DNA of 64,000 nucleotides from Chondrus crispus. Its lineage: Eukaryota; Rhodophyta; Florideophyceae; Gigartinales; Gigartinaceae. A program made the translations under genes and the position numbers. Shown piece by piece: positions 52,855 through 63,560 of the stretch. Each line of letters begins with the position of its first letter. Within the stretch, counting starts at the first letter, position 1. The stretch spans positions 40,413 through 104,412 of the forward strand of contig NW_005179057.1 of the NCBI RefSeq assembly GCF_000350225.1, written 5' to 3'. Below the pieces are notes generated by a model, which had not been told where the DNA came from, made no database searches, and was given only the letters and a program-made list of their open reading frames with translations.

Positions 52855-53535
52855 TGTAGCATAACCCCCCCCTGGGGGACTCACTTTAGATTAGATCACG
52901 ATTGATTTAGTTACTGTAGAGCCGGACGCTCTACAGTACCACCGAGCGTGTCCACGTGTGCCCACAGCCCACGTGCACATGTGTACCACGCGCGAACGAA
53001 GCGCACACGCCCCACGGGTAATACGTGTACTTTCAGCCTCGACATAGCTGACAGTATTACAGTGCAGGCCGACCTGCACTACAGTAGCCCACTACAGTAC
53101 CTCGGTACTGTAGTGTTATGATAGATGGTTTTGTATATTAAATATGGAGCGGACCGACGGCGGACGGGGGCGACAAGCACGGGCTTGTCCTCAACCGACC
53201 GCCAAGGTCAGTCCACCCAGCTTATTCTAAACGTCGCCTTCGCTCTTCGCGCGCGTTTAGTCGGAGCCGAGCCGGAGTGGACGCGCAGCACGCGAGCGAG
53301 CACGGAACCGCCTCCGCCCGTCAGCACTGGTACGTCACCCAGTGCTGCTCCGGGGCGTCGAGGCGTCGATCCGCTCGTGCGTGCGCGCGTCCCTGCTCGC
53401 TCCCGCTCTACCACCGCTACCCGGGCCCGAGCCCGGTTCCGTAGCTGGTTGGCCCGCTTCACCCCTTCTCCGATCCGGGGTCTACAGGTCGAACTGCGCA
53501 TACACCTCCAGTCGTCTGGGGGTGTTTATGCTACA
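52855..53535 (+). repeat. Gypsy-A 3' LTR (681 bp)
   Basis: Nearly identical to the 5' LTR: two substitutions and one extra C. It is directly followed by the target duplication GGTAG and gypsy-B RT sequence. Confidence 0.95.
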
Positions 53536-53540
53536 GGTAG

Positions 53541-55873
53541 CGCCAACACCACCGGTGCCAAGATGGCGTCCTTGAGCTTATGAAAAGCTTTCTTGCACGG
53601 TTCGTCGAATCCTTCCAACTGGACCGGTTGTCCTTTCTTCAGTAGTTGGTTTAGGGGATGCGCAATTTTCGCATAATGCCGAACGAACCTGCGGTAGACG
53701 TTGCAAAGTCCCAGGAAGCTTCTAAGCTGTGTTTGTGTTCGCGGGTACCGCACTTGTTCCAACACGGCAGTTCGCGCGACATCGACTTCTGGCGTACCTG
53801 GGCGGACGACGTGGCCCAGGTACTTGATCTTTTCCACGAAAAATTCGCACTTGCGAAGCTTGAGCTTGACACCTGCCTTTTCCAATACGGAAAGTATTTC
53901 ATCCACGTGCACGATGTGCTCCTCCCACGACTTGCTAAAAACTATTATGTCTTCTAGATACACCAAACAGCATTTCCAACGGAACGGGGAGAGCAGGATG
54001 TCCATTGCTCTCTGGAACGTCGCTGGCGGGTTGGTTAGCCAGAAGGGCATTCTTGAGAAGCGATACAGACCTGAGTGACACAAAAATGTGGTCTTGTCGC
54101 GGTCGCACTCAGGGATAGGCATCTGCCAATATCCCTAGATCGTTTCCAACGCGGAGAAAACCTTGGTGTCACCAAGCGAGTCCAGGCACTCGTCCATGCG
54201 CGGCAAAGGGTACGTGTCCTTCACCGTCACTGCGTTCAGCCTGCGGTAGTCTCCGCAAAAACGCATTGACCCGTCCGGCTTGGGCACTAGCAACACTGGT
54301 GACGCCCATTCTGACTGCGCTGGTTCTATCACTCCTGCCTCTAACATCTTCTGTACTTCTGCATCTTCTACTTCGCGGGCTTTAGGCCCGGCCCGATACG
54401 GGGCTTGTGCGATGGGGCGAGTCTCGGGGATCAACTCGATCCGATGGACTGTGGTATTAATTTCACCAAGCGTCCCATCCTACATCCTTGAATACTTCTT
54501 CAACATCCGACGGAACCGCTCGCGCAGCCGTTCCGGCACGTGGCTCAGGTCGAGTTCCTCCACGTCCGGCACCGGGGTCTCAATCCGCTGCTCCGGCCTC
54601 GACGATGCCGTCGCAGAGAGCCCACTCGACCGTTCTTCTGGCTGGTCCTCGCGCGCTTGATCCGACGGTTCGCATCTTATCTCGCCCTTAGGCGTCTTGG
54701 TGGAATTAGGAAAATTTTCCTTCTTCCTTTCTTGAATTCCGAGAACTTCACCAATGGTGGTTTTGCTCTCGAGCGCGGCTCTCGGGTGCGGTAATAATTC
54801 TGCCACCACTTGGCCTTTTTGCACCCTGACAGGGTACGCCCTAAAATTCGCAACGAGTAAACGAAATGGCCGGTCAGGCTCAACCTAAACGACACCATTT
54901 GTACACGTCAGCCCGTGCCTTTCGTACAACGACGAGTACGGCTGAACCACAACCAAGCCCGCCCTCCTCGAGGTGCACTCCACGACGCGTTGCGTCCCTG
55001 GCTCGATAGTCGTGGCTCTTGCCACTTTTACCTTACGAGAAATTCGCTCCCCCTTTCCATCAGTCTCGTCCTCTCCCGGGACGAGATTCTTCTTCCCTTT
55101 TCTCGTCGAGAACCGCCTAACTATCGGAACCTCCGAGAAATCCGCCAACTCAACCGTTTTCTACCTTAGATAAATTGCTTCCACAAACCGGTCACAGTAG
55201 TCAGCGCTTAGAATTAGCGGGACGGCTAGTTTTTCGCATACAATAAACTCGGCTGCGGCCACACATTTTCCAAGCCTCACAGGCATTGTAATTGTGCCGA
55301 GAGTCCGGAGTGGCCTATTGTTTGCGTTGCCAATTGGGTCGGTCCGTAGGACACCGGAGATTCCATTCCAGCCGGGAGTTCCGATTTTCGCACAAGGTTT
55401 GGTCCCGCGCCGGTGTCTAATACAGACAACACCCGGCTCATCAATCCGACTGTTGGTCCAATGTCCGCGTAAACTTTGTAGTTTTTTCGCGCAAGAACCA
55501 AAATCTTCTCGGGACACTCTCTTCGCGTAACCCTGTACCAGGGCCTTCGAACTTCTTCCAGCGGATGATCTCGGGCTCGGCTCAAAATTCTCTTGACTTG
55601 GGCTGGCCCTTTGGGCTTATCCACCAATCCAACAACCTCCTCATCGAGGCCTTCCCTTCTTGCTAGAGACGGGGAACGGGACTGAGTCCCGGACGCAGTA
55701 CGTTGAACCTGCGCCTCTCGTGACTCCCTCGAGATTCCCCTCTCTAGTTTCCCTGCGGCGACGGGTTTCTTCTCACGTCCGACGACGCGGGCCCAGCGGC
55801 GGGCCCTCGGAAGGGTTGGTTCGACCTCGGCGTTGAAGCACTCGGCGTGCTCGCCGTCTGCAAATCGAACCAA
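53541..55873 (-). pseudogene. Gypsy-B pol, 5' part: protease and reverse transcriptase
   Basis: Reads leftwards to the gypsy-A insertion. The protease has a canonical active site, SVLDTGAGPNLV (about 55415). The RT begins after a charged linker: EVQKMLEAGVIEPAQSEWAS (about 54340) and DYRRLNAVTVKDTYPLPRMD (about 54230), then a stop near 54135. It continues GLYRFSRMPFWLTNPPATFQ and CLVYLEDIIVFSKS, where the YLDD centre has become YLED. The thumb and connection (FLGLCNVYRRFVRHYAKIA) end at the insertion border (LAPVVLALP). Further frame changes lie near 55277-55160, 54885 and 54480. The copy is not competent. Confidence 0.86.
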
Positions 55874-58029
55874 CTCTTGACCTTCAGATAACTCGTCGAT
55901 GGTATCCCTAATCTCTCCATCGGAGACAACGCCTCATAATTTCCCAAAACTTGGTGCATTTCCCGGAGGGAAATAATGTACGTTGGCGCGGCGTGCCCCT
56001 TTTCGTAACAATGATAGCACACCAGTCCGTGCTTCTTGACGGGATATTGCGGCCTACGTCCTCCACGGGCCGGCGGCCTTCCTTGATGTTGCGGCCTTCC
56101 CATCCAGCCTGGCCTTCGAAACGTTGTTCCCCTGTCTTCCATCGGAATGCGCGGCGCCGGCGTGTGGCCGCGCCCCCGGAACATCATCACGGGATCCGTG
56201 GGCTCTGAAAACGACTTCGTCGTGTATGTGGTCGTCGGTAGAGTTGACGACCCGCTTGCCCCGTAGTCCTCGTGTCCGTAGCCCTCCGATGGCTCAAATA
56301 AAATTGCCTTCGGCTACCAATGCTCCTCAATACTGATTTTCGCTGCTTCCGTGCGCACCGCGTTCATCTGACGCGGAGATTGATTCGGCTAAGTGGACGG
56401 CGGCCTGGCCTTTACGCCCGGGATAAGAAGCCCTCGGCTTCTTCCCCGCCCTGAACGTCGACGGCGTCTGAATCGTGACCTTTTTGGTATTCTTGTCCTT
56501 GCCGCGGCTCGCCGAGCCATGCGCCTTCGCGTAATTAACTAGTCTCAAAAACGAAACGTCCCGATTGTCTTGTCGGTATTGAGATACCATCTGCTTGATA
56601 CTCGAATCGAGTCCTTCAATAAACATCGTCATTTGTTCTTCCATCGAATATACGTTTCCACATCGATTGCTCGCATCCGTCAGACGGATATCAAATTCCA
56701 TCTCGTCTTCAGACGGTCTTTGCTGAACTTCTCGCAATGCGAGCACGGCTTGACAGATCGCCTCGTCGGTTGCGAAACTCCTCAACAACCACTGTACGGC
56801 CTCTGGCCAAACGGACACCTTTCCGTGATGAGACCCGGCTGTGTGAGACACCGAAGTGTACTGTCTCAAGGCGATGCCGCTTAGAAATTTGGGCAACAAG
56901 CGGATCGCTTGCCCCTCGCTCATTTCTTGAGTATCAAACTCTTGAACTAACTTTGCCAAAAAATCCAACACAAGGACCCCGTCCTCACCTGTGAACGTGT
57001 TTTCCTTCTTCACCTTAGGTGGAATATCTCTCCTGATTTTTGCACGGCGGTCAGCCGGGAACTTGACAAATATGTCTGCGGGTTCCGCAAACGGTACGTT
57101 CGGTACGAAAGTAATTTCTTGAAGAGGTAGTTGGTCGGATTCAGCTCCTCCAACTCCTCCCATCGCGGCCCGTGTCGCGTTGCGACGTCCTCTAGCTCAG
57201 CGTCCTTGTCTATCCGCGAGGCGGACGAAGTGATCCCGCCCCGTCTGGAGGTAATTTTCTTGCCCTGCGAAATTCCTTTTCCTTCCTCGGAACGATGTTC
57301 GGAATTGCTGGCATGGTTCGACGAACCGTCGTCACCATCTTCGGAAAGGCCATTCGACTCGGTCATTGAGTCTTGGTCCTCCGGCTCGTCACTACAGTGA
57401 CTCTTGCTCCTGCGTCGCAGATTCTTCTTCGAAGTTTTCGACTTGGAACTCCGCTGTACGGCGGCCTTGTCCTTCTTCGATCGATGGTCGCCTTCTCCAC
57501 CCATTGGGAGCGGCTCTTGCCCGGCGACCTGTTCAAGGTTCTTGAGACGATGAGCGGCGCGGTCAAACTTGTCGTCGATACTGGCTCTAAATTTCCCCAA
57601 GGACTCCAAAGCATGATTCGCGTCGCGCCTTGCGTCCCTGACTGAAATTTTCACCGAAGCTGCGACCTCCGGCTCCAGACCGTCAGTCGCATCACCTCGC
57701 TCCTTCTCGACGAGATCCACTCGGGCCGATAGCTCTCCTAAAACAGTGTGGAACTCGGATGCTTGCAACTCCAGTTACTTCCGGACGAGGGCTAATTCGG
57801 CCTCGAGATTTTTCGTCATCTCTTGGCGAATTTCCTCGCCCATCTTCTCGAACCTGTAGGATAGGTTATCCTTGTCGCCTTCAGTCCCCGTCGGGGATTC
57901 TTGACCTTCGGGATCCGTGGCCGTATTGGCCTGGCTTCGGGTGCGAGGACCTCGCGGGATCCTCGACGCCCTTGCCGATCCGATTCCGCTCGCCCCGGGA
58001 CCGACGTCCCCGGGGGCGCTTGTCGACAT
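55744..58029 (-). pseudogene. Gypsy-B gag (broken)
   Basis: Starts MSTSAPGDVGPGASG at 58029, 142 bases inside the primer-binding site. An in-frame TAA at 57775-57777 interrupts it after 84 codons; the frame then continues through a coiled-coil-like segment and a Ser/Lys/Glu-rich linker. A frameshift near 57110 leads into the capsid-like domain (PADIFVKFPADRRAK, LVLDFLAKLVQEFD, RLLPKFLSGIALRQY, WLLRSFATDEAI). A stop at 56327 is followed by the nucleocapsid region with a zinc knuckle in which the last Cys is Tyr (CYHCYEKGHAAPTY, about 56020). The overall order is that of gypsy-A Gag, with little sequence identity. Confidence 0.82.
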
Positions 58030-58170
58030 GGTTCGTTTCCAAAAACGAACCTAACTTAACACAAAAAAAAGAAAACGCTACAGCACCTGAATAAACTTAC
58101 GTCGCCGAGGAAACTCCCGTAGTCCGATTCAGCTTACGCAGTTTCTAGGTCGGATCTCCTGTACGCAGTA

Positions 58171-58188
58171 TTCTAGGTCGGGAGACCA
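58171..58188 (-). other. Primer-binding site of gypsy-B
   Basis: On the minus strand TGGTCTCCCGACCTAGAA, four bases inside the 5' LTR border. It is identical to the gypsy-A site, so both families are likely primed by the same tRNA. Confidence 0.82.
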
Positions 58189-58192
58189 CTTT

Positions 58193-59243
58193 TGTAGTGC
58201 AATGCGCCTGTCAGGCAGAGACCGCGGTCCGATGGTCCAGCAAAAACAACAACAGCAGCAAAAAGAAGAACTGCCGATGGCACAGCGCTACAGAGTGTCC
58301 GACTCTCCCTTCTCCGTTTAAACGAGCTTGCGACTCGTAGTAGCTCAGATCCCTGATAGGGGGGGGCACAGAGAAATAGCCCGGCCCGGGATCGGTGTGG
58401 TAGAGACTTGCGAAGAGAACTGCTCGACGGGTGTGTGGTGGGGCGCGTACTTAGGTACCCCGGTTCCACTGGGTTGTAAAGCCAATGCTCGTTGAGCTTC
58501 TTCCACACTTTGTAACGTGACAAGGCCTTCGACGGGGGCGTCGCAACACAGCCCGACGGGATGAAATGAAAGTAGCAGCGCTACGTCAACCGTGCCGCCC
58601 GATGGCTCGAAACACCTACACCGGCTCGGTCGCAACCGACGCCGATGGCACCAACACTGGCTTGTAACACGACGAAGCCCTTCGAGGGAGACGTCGTTGC
58701 AACAGTCTCCGTCGGAAAATGGGTCACAGTAGTAGCGCTACGTCAACTGTGTCGCCCAATGGCATATACACCTACACCGGTTCGGTCGCAACCTAGGCTG
58801 ATGGCACCAACACAAGATAAGGGAAAAATAGGTAGAATTAGAGATAGAAAAGGATAGGGAAATAAAGGAAAAAGAAAAAGAAACCCCCGAGCAATAGATG
58901 ATGCCGTAGGCTTAGGTAAAAGGGAGCGTCTTGGTAGAGACGGACTTCGACCAAGGCGACATTCAACTCCGGCAACTCGGGTTGTCTTTATTGACTTGGT
59001 CGGACAAAGGGCTAAGTTATATATCGCCCCGCTGGAACCACTACAGTAGCTCGCGACGCTAGATCCTAGATCTAATCTAGTGTCAGCAAAATTAATGCCA
59101 ACTAATTAACTAAATAAAATAAAATAATTAAAAATTAAAACTGTGCAATTATTCACACGTGTGTCCCACAACCCGGACTACTTTTCATATCCAAATATTT
59201 TCCTTTCTTTTCACCCCCCTTTTCAGGTGCGTATTGCACTACA
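58193..59243 (-). repeat. Gypsy-B 5' LTR (1051 bp)
   Basis: Same length and ends as 30997-32047, adjoining the primer-binding site. Scattered differences from the other LTR (for example around 58287-58300, 58330-58345 and 58430-58440) show an old insertion. The right border (59243) touches a Tigger transposase fragment. Confidence 0.9.
59018..59024 (-). promoter_or_regulatory. TATA-like element of the gypsy-B LTR
   Basis: TATATAA on the minus strand, in the conserved context GGCGATATATAACTTAGCCC. The same element occurs in all LTR-B copies (for example 31821-31827 and about 16990). Confidence 0.55.
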
Positions 59244-59312
59244 AAGATACCGCCTGAAGCTACGACAACTGACACAGAGTGTCGGAAGAGCACAGTAGAG
59301 GAGATCGAAGGA

Positions 59313-59690
59313 ATGGTTGAGCTGTTGGTGGGCTCTCGGGCGAGGATCTCTATTGCAAATTTCTTAAATCCCTCAGAGGAAGACGAGGTAACTGCAATGG
59401 TATCAGTTGAGGACGTGGTGTCAAGTACGATTATGGAAATGAGGGATGGCGAGGATCAAGATAGGGATCGAGCGGAAAGAAACGACAGTGAGACCTGCGA
59501 ATCGTTCACAATTGACGAGCAATTGAAAGCATTAGCAATTGTTAAGTCTTTGTTGGAGGATTGCGACGACATTTCTCCAGAAATTCAAGTTGTGATCAAT
59601 CGTCAGCAGCGCAGTTTGCGTACCAAGAAGAGGAATTGCACAGTCCAGACGAGGATTGATACATTTTTAAGTAAAGCACAGACATTCTGA
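59313..59690 (+). pseudogene. C-terminal fragment of a Tigger/pogo transposase
   Basis: A 125-codon acidic frame following the LTR. It resembles the C-terminal tails of Tigger transposases: acidic, with the ending TVQTRIDTFLSKAQTF, which contains a PIP-box-like Q-x2-I-x2-F pattern. The catalytic part is absent, presumably lost or separated by the retroelements to the left. The stop is at 59688-59690. Confidence 0.5.
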
Positions 59691-60299
59691 GAGATGCAGG
59701 TCACCGTGACACCGTTATGATATGGTCTCCGGATGTGAATATCCTCCGCAAATGGATACGGATTACGTCCACCGAGCGTATCCATATCGAGAGGGTTCAG
59801 GGTGTGTCTTAACTTGCCCGAGTTCGCTTTGCTTGCCCGAGTTTGCCGGTCATTTATTAATTTTTTAATGTAAGTACACGCCTTTCCCTTACGTTAGTAG
59901 TGGACAGGTGTCCCAGAGCGACGGTGCTGACTTACAGAGGCATACAGCGTCATAAATTGCCAGAACACAACGAGGAGGACACTGTGGGTTCTACAAATTC
60001 GCTCCGAGGACGCATCGGCAGGGACGTGACATGCTGCAGCGTTAACAACTTCGCCCCAGGGACGCGTCGACATGGACGCGAGACGCTGCGGCGTCGCTCG
60101 CTTCCGACCCAGAACGTGGCCATTGCCGGTGATCCCGGATCACCGGGATAAATAATTGATCTCACCCCTACTTCTCTCCTTACTCCGCGGGATAGCGTAT
60201 CTATCGCCGGCGCTGTTTGGTCAAAACGGATCTACAACCACTGCCCAGTATCGCCGTTCGCCTCCCCTCCTTTCTTCTCAATCTAATCACTCCTACGCA
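59691..60299. other. Intergenic, with short inverted and direct repeats
   Basis: Contains ATGGATACG/CGTATCCAT (about 59752-59785), a doubled CTTGCCCGAGTT motif (about 59813-59843) and GTGATCCCGGATCACCGGGAT near 60129. It probably holds the end of one transposon and the start of the Harbinger-like one, but I cannot set limits. Confidence 0.4.
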
Positions 60300-61560
60300 A
60301 TGCACGGCAATAGAATCATCGCGGGTACGACCGCACTAACCGCAACCGCAGCTCTATTCTCCCTCCTTTCATTGCACCAAGCTATTTCAAACTATCCTCG
60401 ACCCCGAAAAATCACAAAGCCATTAGATCTCCGACGGGGATGGACCTTTGTCAGAGCCAACAGGATTTTTAACGACAAAGAATTCAGTCGTACATACCGT
60501 ATGGAGCGAAAGAATTTTAACCGCCTTCTGTTTTTAGTACGTCACCGCCTTGATAAGAACAAGGAAATGGCAGCAAGAGCCGGTAGGCAAATTGTGAGTC
60601 AGAGGCAAGACTACGAATTTTTTACGTATCATGGGGGGGAGACAGTTTATGGCTGTATGGCTGCTTTCGAGGTTGGAAGAAGCACTGTCTATCAAGTAGT
60701 TAAGGAGACACGCCAGGTTCTGAACAATGCACTGGACCTCCCAGGCCTCCCTGATTCTATCGACGGACTAGGGCACCTTGCCAACGACTTCCAGCGCTCT
60801 AGAAACCCTCCGAGCCCGCTTCACGGCTGTGTGGGAGCTCTTGACGGTATTTTTGTCCGAATCAAAAAGCAGTCAAAAGACGAGCATCCCGCGACTCTCT
60901 ACTGCCGCAAAGGATTTTATGCGCTCCCCATTCAAGCGCTTGTGAACTCCGACTACCGTTTTATTTGTTTTCAGCCCTTGCCGCGGTTCTACGCACGACG
61001 CGCTTTCATATGCTGTATCGTCATTAGGACGATATCTGGAGGATGGTCGATTGGAGTTGGAGTATTGGATTGCAGGAGATGAGGCGTATAACTGTAGTGA
61101 ATATTTGATAACAACAGTTCCGGCGTCGATGGCTAGCGATGTCGAGGACGCCTTCAATTTTTATCATTCGTCCTTGAGAATGCACGTCGAGCAATCTTTC
61201 GGCATGCCACTTAAGAAGTTTAGGATTCTGAAGATGTTGGAATATTCAGTCAAAGACTCTGCTGAAATTGTAGCAATTGCAATGAAATTGCACGATTTCG
61301 GTCTCAAGAACAGTGACAAGGCTCGCTTTCGGGTTCCCAGGAGTTGTGGGGAGTTGAGGGAAGAGCGCCGTATGATAAGGAAATGTGGGGAATGGTACGA
61401 AAGTGGGAAACAAGTTTATTTGGAAACGATGGGTCGAAAAGGAGGGTCTACGTCAGTGAAGAGGGATATGCTGATAGAGATTGTGCGGGAGGGGCGTTAC
61501 ACACGTCCGGCGGTTGGGCCCCTTCGAATTCCCAGAACTGTGCTGCGAGCCGGGACGTGA
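60300..61560 (+). pseudogene. PIF/Harbinger transposase, one frameshift
   Basis: From ATG 60300 (MHGNRIIAGTT). The N-terminal part has helix-turn-helix-like segments (MAAFEVGRSTVYQVVKE). The DDE_Tnp_4 domain has its first Asp in CVGALDGIFVRI (about 60845), the second in IAGDEAYN (about 61076) and Glu in HVEQSFGMPLKKFRIL (about 61190). One extra base near 60976 shifts the frame within the block that should read F-S-P-x-x-G-STHDA; downstream the protein is intact to the stop at 61558-61560. It differs from the Harbinger-like copy at 12557-13613, and no Myb-like partner is visible. It is recently inactivated, or hit by a sequence error. The upstream frame to 60156 has no ATG. Confidence 0.85.
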
Positions 61561-61613
61561 AATGGAGCGAGTATTAGTGGTGGGACATTTAATTTGATAG
61601 ACAACGAAGTCGA

Positions 61614-61650
61614 CTCACTTTGTAGGAGTGAATCACTCCTACAGAGTGAG
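61614..61650. repeat. Hairpin, 17-bp arms with one mismatch
   Basis: CTCACTTTGTAGGAGTG and CACTCCTACAGAGTGAG separated by AAT. It lies 54 bp after the Harbinger transposase stop and may belong to the transposon end. Confidence 0.7.
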
Positions 61651-61739
61651 GGGTGGAGGTGGGAATGACTATAAAGGCCCTTATGGCCTACTTATTTGTC
61701 TTCAACTTGAAGTCAGTGATATTTGCTGCTGTGGACTCG

Positions 61740-62980
61740 CTCCTTCTGCAGATGAAATTAGTGGCACTAAAGTAGCAAGCCCGTATCGTAGCACGTGCGG
61801 AGTGCCACCGCAGTCTCCATCTCCCTTTCCTGTCGCTTCCACTCGGCCCGGGCGGCAAGCTAGAAGTACGTCTCTGGACGACTTCCGTGGTGCGTATCAG
61901 CCCTATGAACCCGCACGTGTTCGCGTGGGACCACGATTGCGTCGACCTGTCCGTGCTCGGCAAGACGGATGACACGTTCGTGGACGAAGAGACTGCGCCG
62001 CACGTGTCGCGTGTTCTACGCCTGTTCGTGGTAGCAGACGGCAAGCCGGAGCACGCGGTACTGCTGTTTGAGGAGCGGCACGAGAACGCGCCGACCTTTT
62101 GCGCGCACCGTGCACATGGTGCGGGAGTCCGTCGGCGGCCCGTTCCGTGCGCTTCGCTGCATCTTCGACTCCAGCGTTGTCGTGGACGTGACGCTGCCGG
62201 GCAAGTTCGAACTGGACGTCGAGATGGACGGAGTCGGCGTCGAGGTGGATGGAGCGTTCCAGGGAAACGTCAAGATATAGAGTGGCGCGGAGGAAATCGA
62301 GGTCAACGTGCTCAAGAGCATGTACATGGACCTCGAGTCGGAGAGCAGCCATGTGCCCGGCGCAATGCTGCAGGGCAACTTGACAGTGCGCAATGACACA
62401 CGAACAATGGGCGCGTGGATGTCAGGGCGTGGGAGGACCGAGTGTCCGCATTGTGTCCGGGTGCGGGGTTATTGAGGCGAGGGCGCTGTACGCGGAGTGC
62501 AGGAGGCGGAGGTCGAGGGACGGCACGGTGCGTTTGGGAGGGGCGCAGGGGTATACCAATGTACGGACGGTGAAACGGGACGTAGAGGTGGCCACCGTAG
62601 AGGGGTGGCTGGATGTGGAAACGGATTTGGGGGATGGGGAGGCGAGGTTGAGCTTGCCGAGGGTTGTTTCGATATGCCCACGACGGGGTGATGTGAGACT
62701 GGGGCTGCCACAGGGCTAGAAAACCGGGGTCGTGCTGGAGGGTAAGAGACTGGATGTGCATAATGGCGTGCTGGAGAGGGAAGAGGGAGAGGGAAAGATG
62801 GCCCGAGGGGAAGTGGGGGAGGGGGATGAACAGGGGGGGACAGGGCGTCTGTACATGCGACAGCTCCCGTGGAGGACGTGGTGGTGTGGAAGCAGGTTTG
62901 GAAGGAGAGGATGCGCAGTTCGCCGGACGGGACGAAGGAGGAGTCTCCGAGATGGGTTTCGGACGTGGGGCGCGGGCAAA
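61740..62980 (+). pseudogene. FAM185A-like (DUF4097) gene, broken frames
   Basis: Coding blocks in changing frames together resemble the beta-solenoid DUF4097 fold of FAM185A-type proteins. Frame one, to about 62090: KLEVRLWTTSVVRISPMNP and CVDLSVLGKTDDTFV. Frame two, about 62090-62420: RALRCIFDSSVVVDVTLPG, GAFQGNVKI, a TAG at 62278-62280, then EEIEVNVLKSMYMDLES. Frame three, about 62460-62720: YTNVRTVKRDVEVATVEGWL and GEARLSLPR. Repeated short hydrophobic strands with D/N/G turns are typical. It has at least three frame breaks and one stop, so it is a decayed gene or a region of poor sequence quality. A TATAAAGG motif sits at 61669. The function of this family is not well known. Confidence 0.5.
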
Positions 62981-63560
62981 ATAGGGACAGTTGGTTGCAG
63001 GAGGACGAGGTTGTGTTAAGTTGTTGTTTACGAAGGCAGATGGGAAAGGTGTTTGGGGGCGAAATGACGAAACCCCGACGATTTCTAGGGAATTATTGGC
63101 TGCATTTAAATTTCAGCTTCTGCGCGAAGCGCAAAAAGACATCAACATTTACCCAAAAGCATGGCGTTGCATGCTTCCCGTCCCTTTGCTCATCATCAGC
63201 TATCGCTTCCGACCTCTCTCCACCGCCGCCCTACCGCTTCACTTGTCCTCAACATGGGTGCGAGGAGTGGCCATTCTTTTGATAGAAAGCGCGACCAACT
63301 CATGGACCTCTTCACAGAGACAGTGCAATATCATACTCCCCACCTCGAACCGCGAGGAACGCCCCGAACCACATGTCCCGACGCCAATCCGTACTGACTC
63401 ACTGCTTCCCATTACCACTCAAGCCAACCTTTTCACGTACAAAGAGCTTGAGAAAATTACCCGCAAGCACAAGGGAATCGGTATGTCGCTCTTCCGTCTT
63501 CCCCGTCGCTTCTTACTGCTCCTGCTCACGTCACTGACTCTCCGCTTTTGAAACCCCGAC
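62981..63560. other. Upstream region of the second ClpP gene
   Basis: Open frames here (62991-63551 and 63161-63397) are Ser/Thr/Arg-rich. The one from ATG 63161 (MALHASRPFAHHQLSLPTSL) has the composition of a plastid transit peptide, so it could be an upstream exon of ClpP joined by an intron. A GTATGT at 63481 would suit a donor site, but no acceptor in the right phase is evident. Confidence 0.35.

Larger units (their letters stand above)
40176..53535 (+). mobile_element. Gypsy-A: near-intact 13.4-kb Ty3/gypsy chromovirus
   Basis: Complete element with 680/681-bp LTRs, perfect 5-bp target duplication GGTAG (40171-40175 and 53536-53540), primer-binding site, gag, pol (protease, RT, RNase H, integrase, chromodomain), a 4.6-kb module with an antisense 755-residue ORF, polypurine tract and 3' LTR. 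The LTRs differ only by two substitutions and one C-run indel, so insertion was recent. It sits in the RT/RNase H junction of gypsy-B. The only visible lesion is a -1 frame change inside gag near 42060. The element has high GC in its coding parts compared with the surrounding relics. Confidence 0.94.
30997..59243 (-). mobile_element. Gypsy-B: Ty3/gypsy chromovirus, split by gypsy-A
   Basis: Read on the minus strand: 5' LTR (59243-58193), primer-binding site (58188-58171), gag (from 58029), protease, RT up to 53541, then the 13.36-kb gypsy-A insertion, RNase H, integrase and chromodomain (to 37929), an antisense ORF module (34050-32173 region), a short purine tract and the 3' LTR (32047-30997). 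Without the insertion it is about 14.9 kb. The two LTRs are both 1051 bp but differ at many positions, and coding parts carry stops and frameshifts, so it is old. The outer flanks ATCCC and AAGAT are not a target duplication, so the borders may have been changed by recombination or the two LTRs may have come from different copies. Confidence 0.75.
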
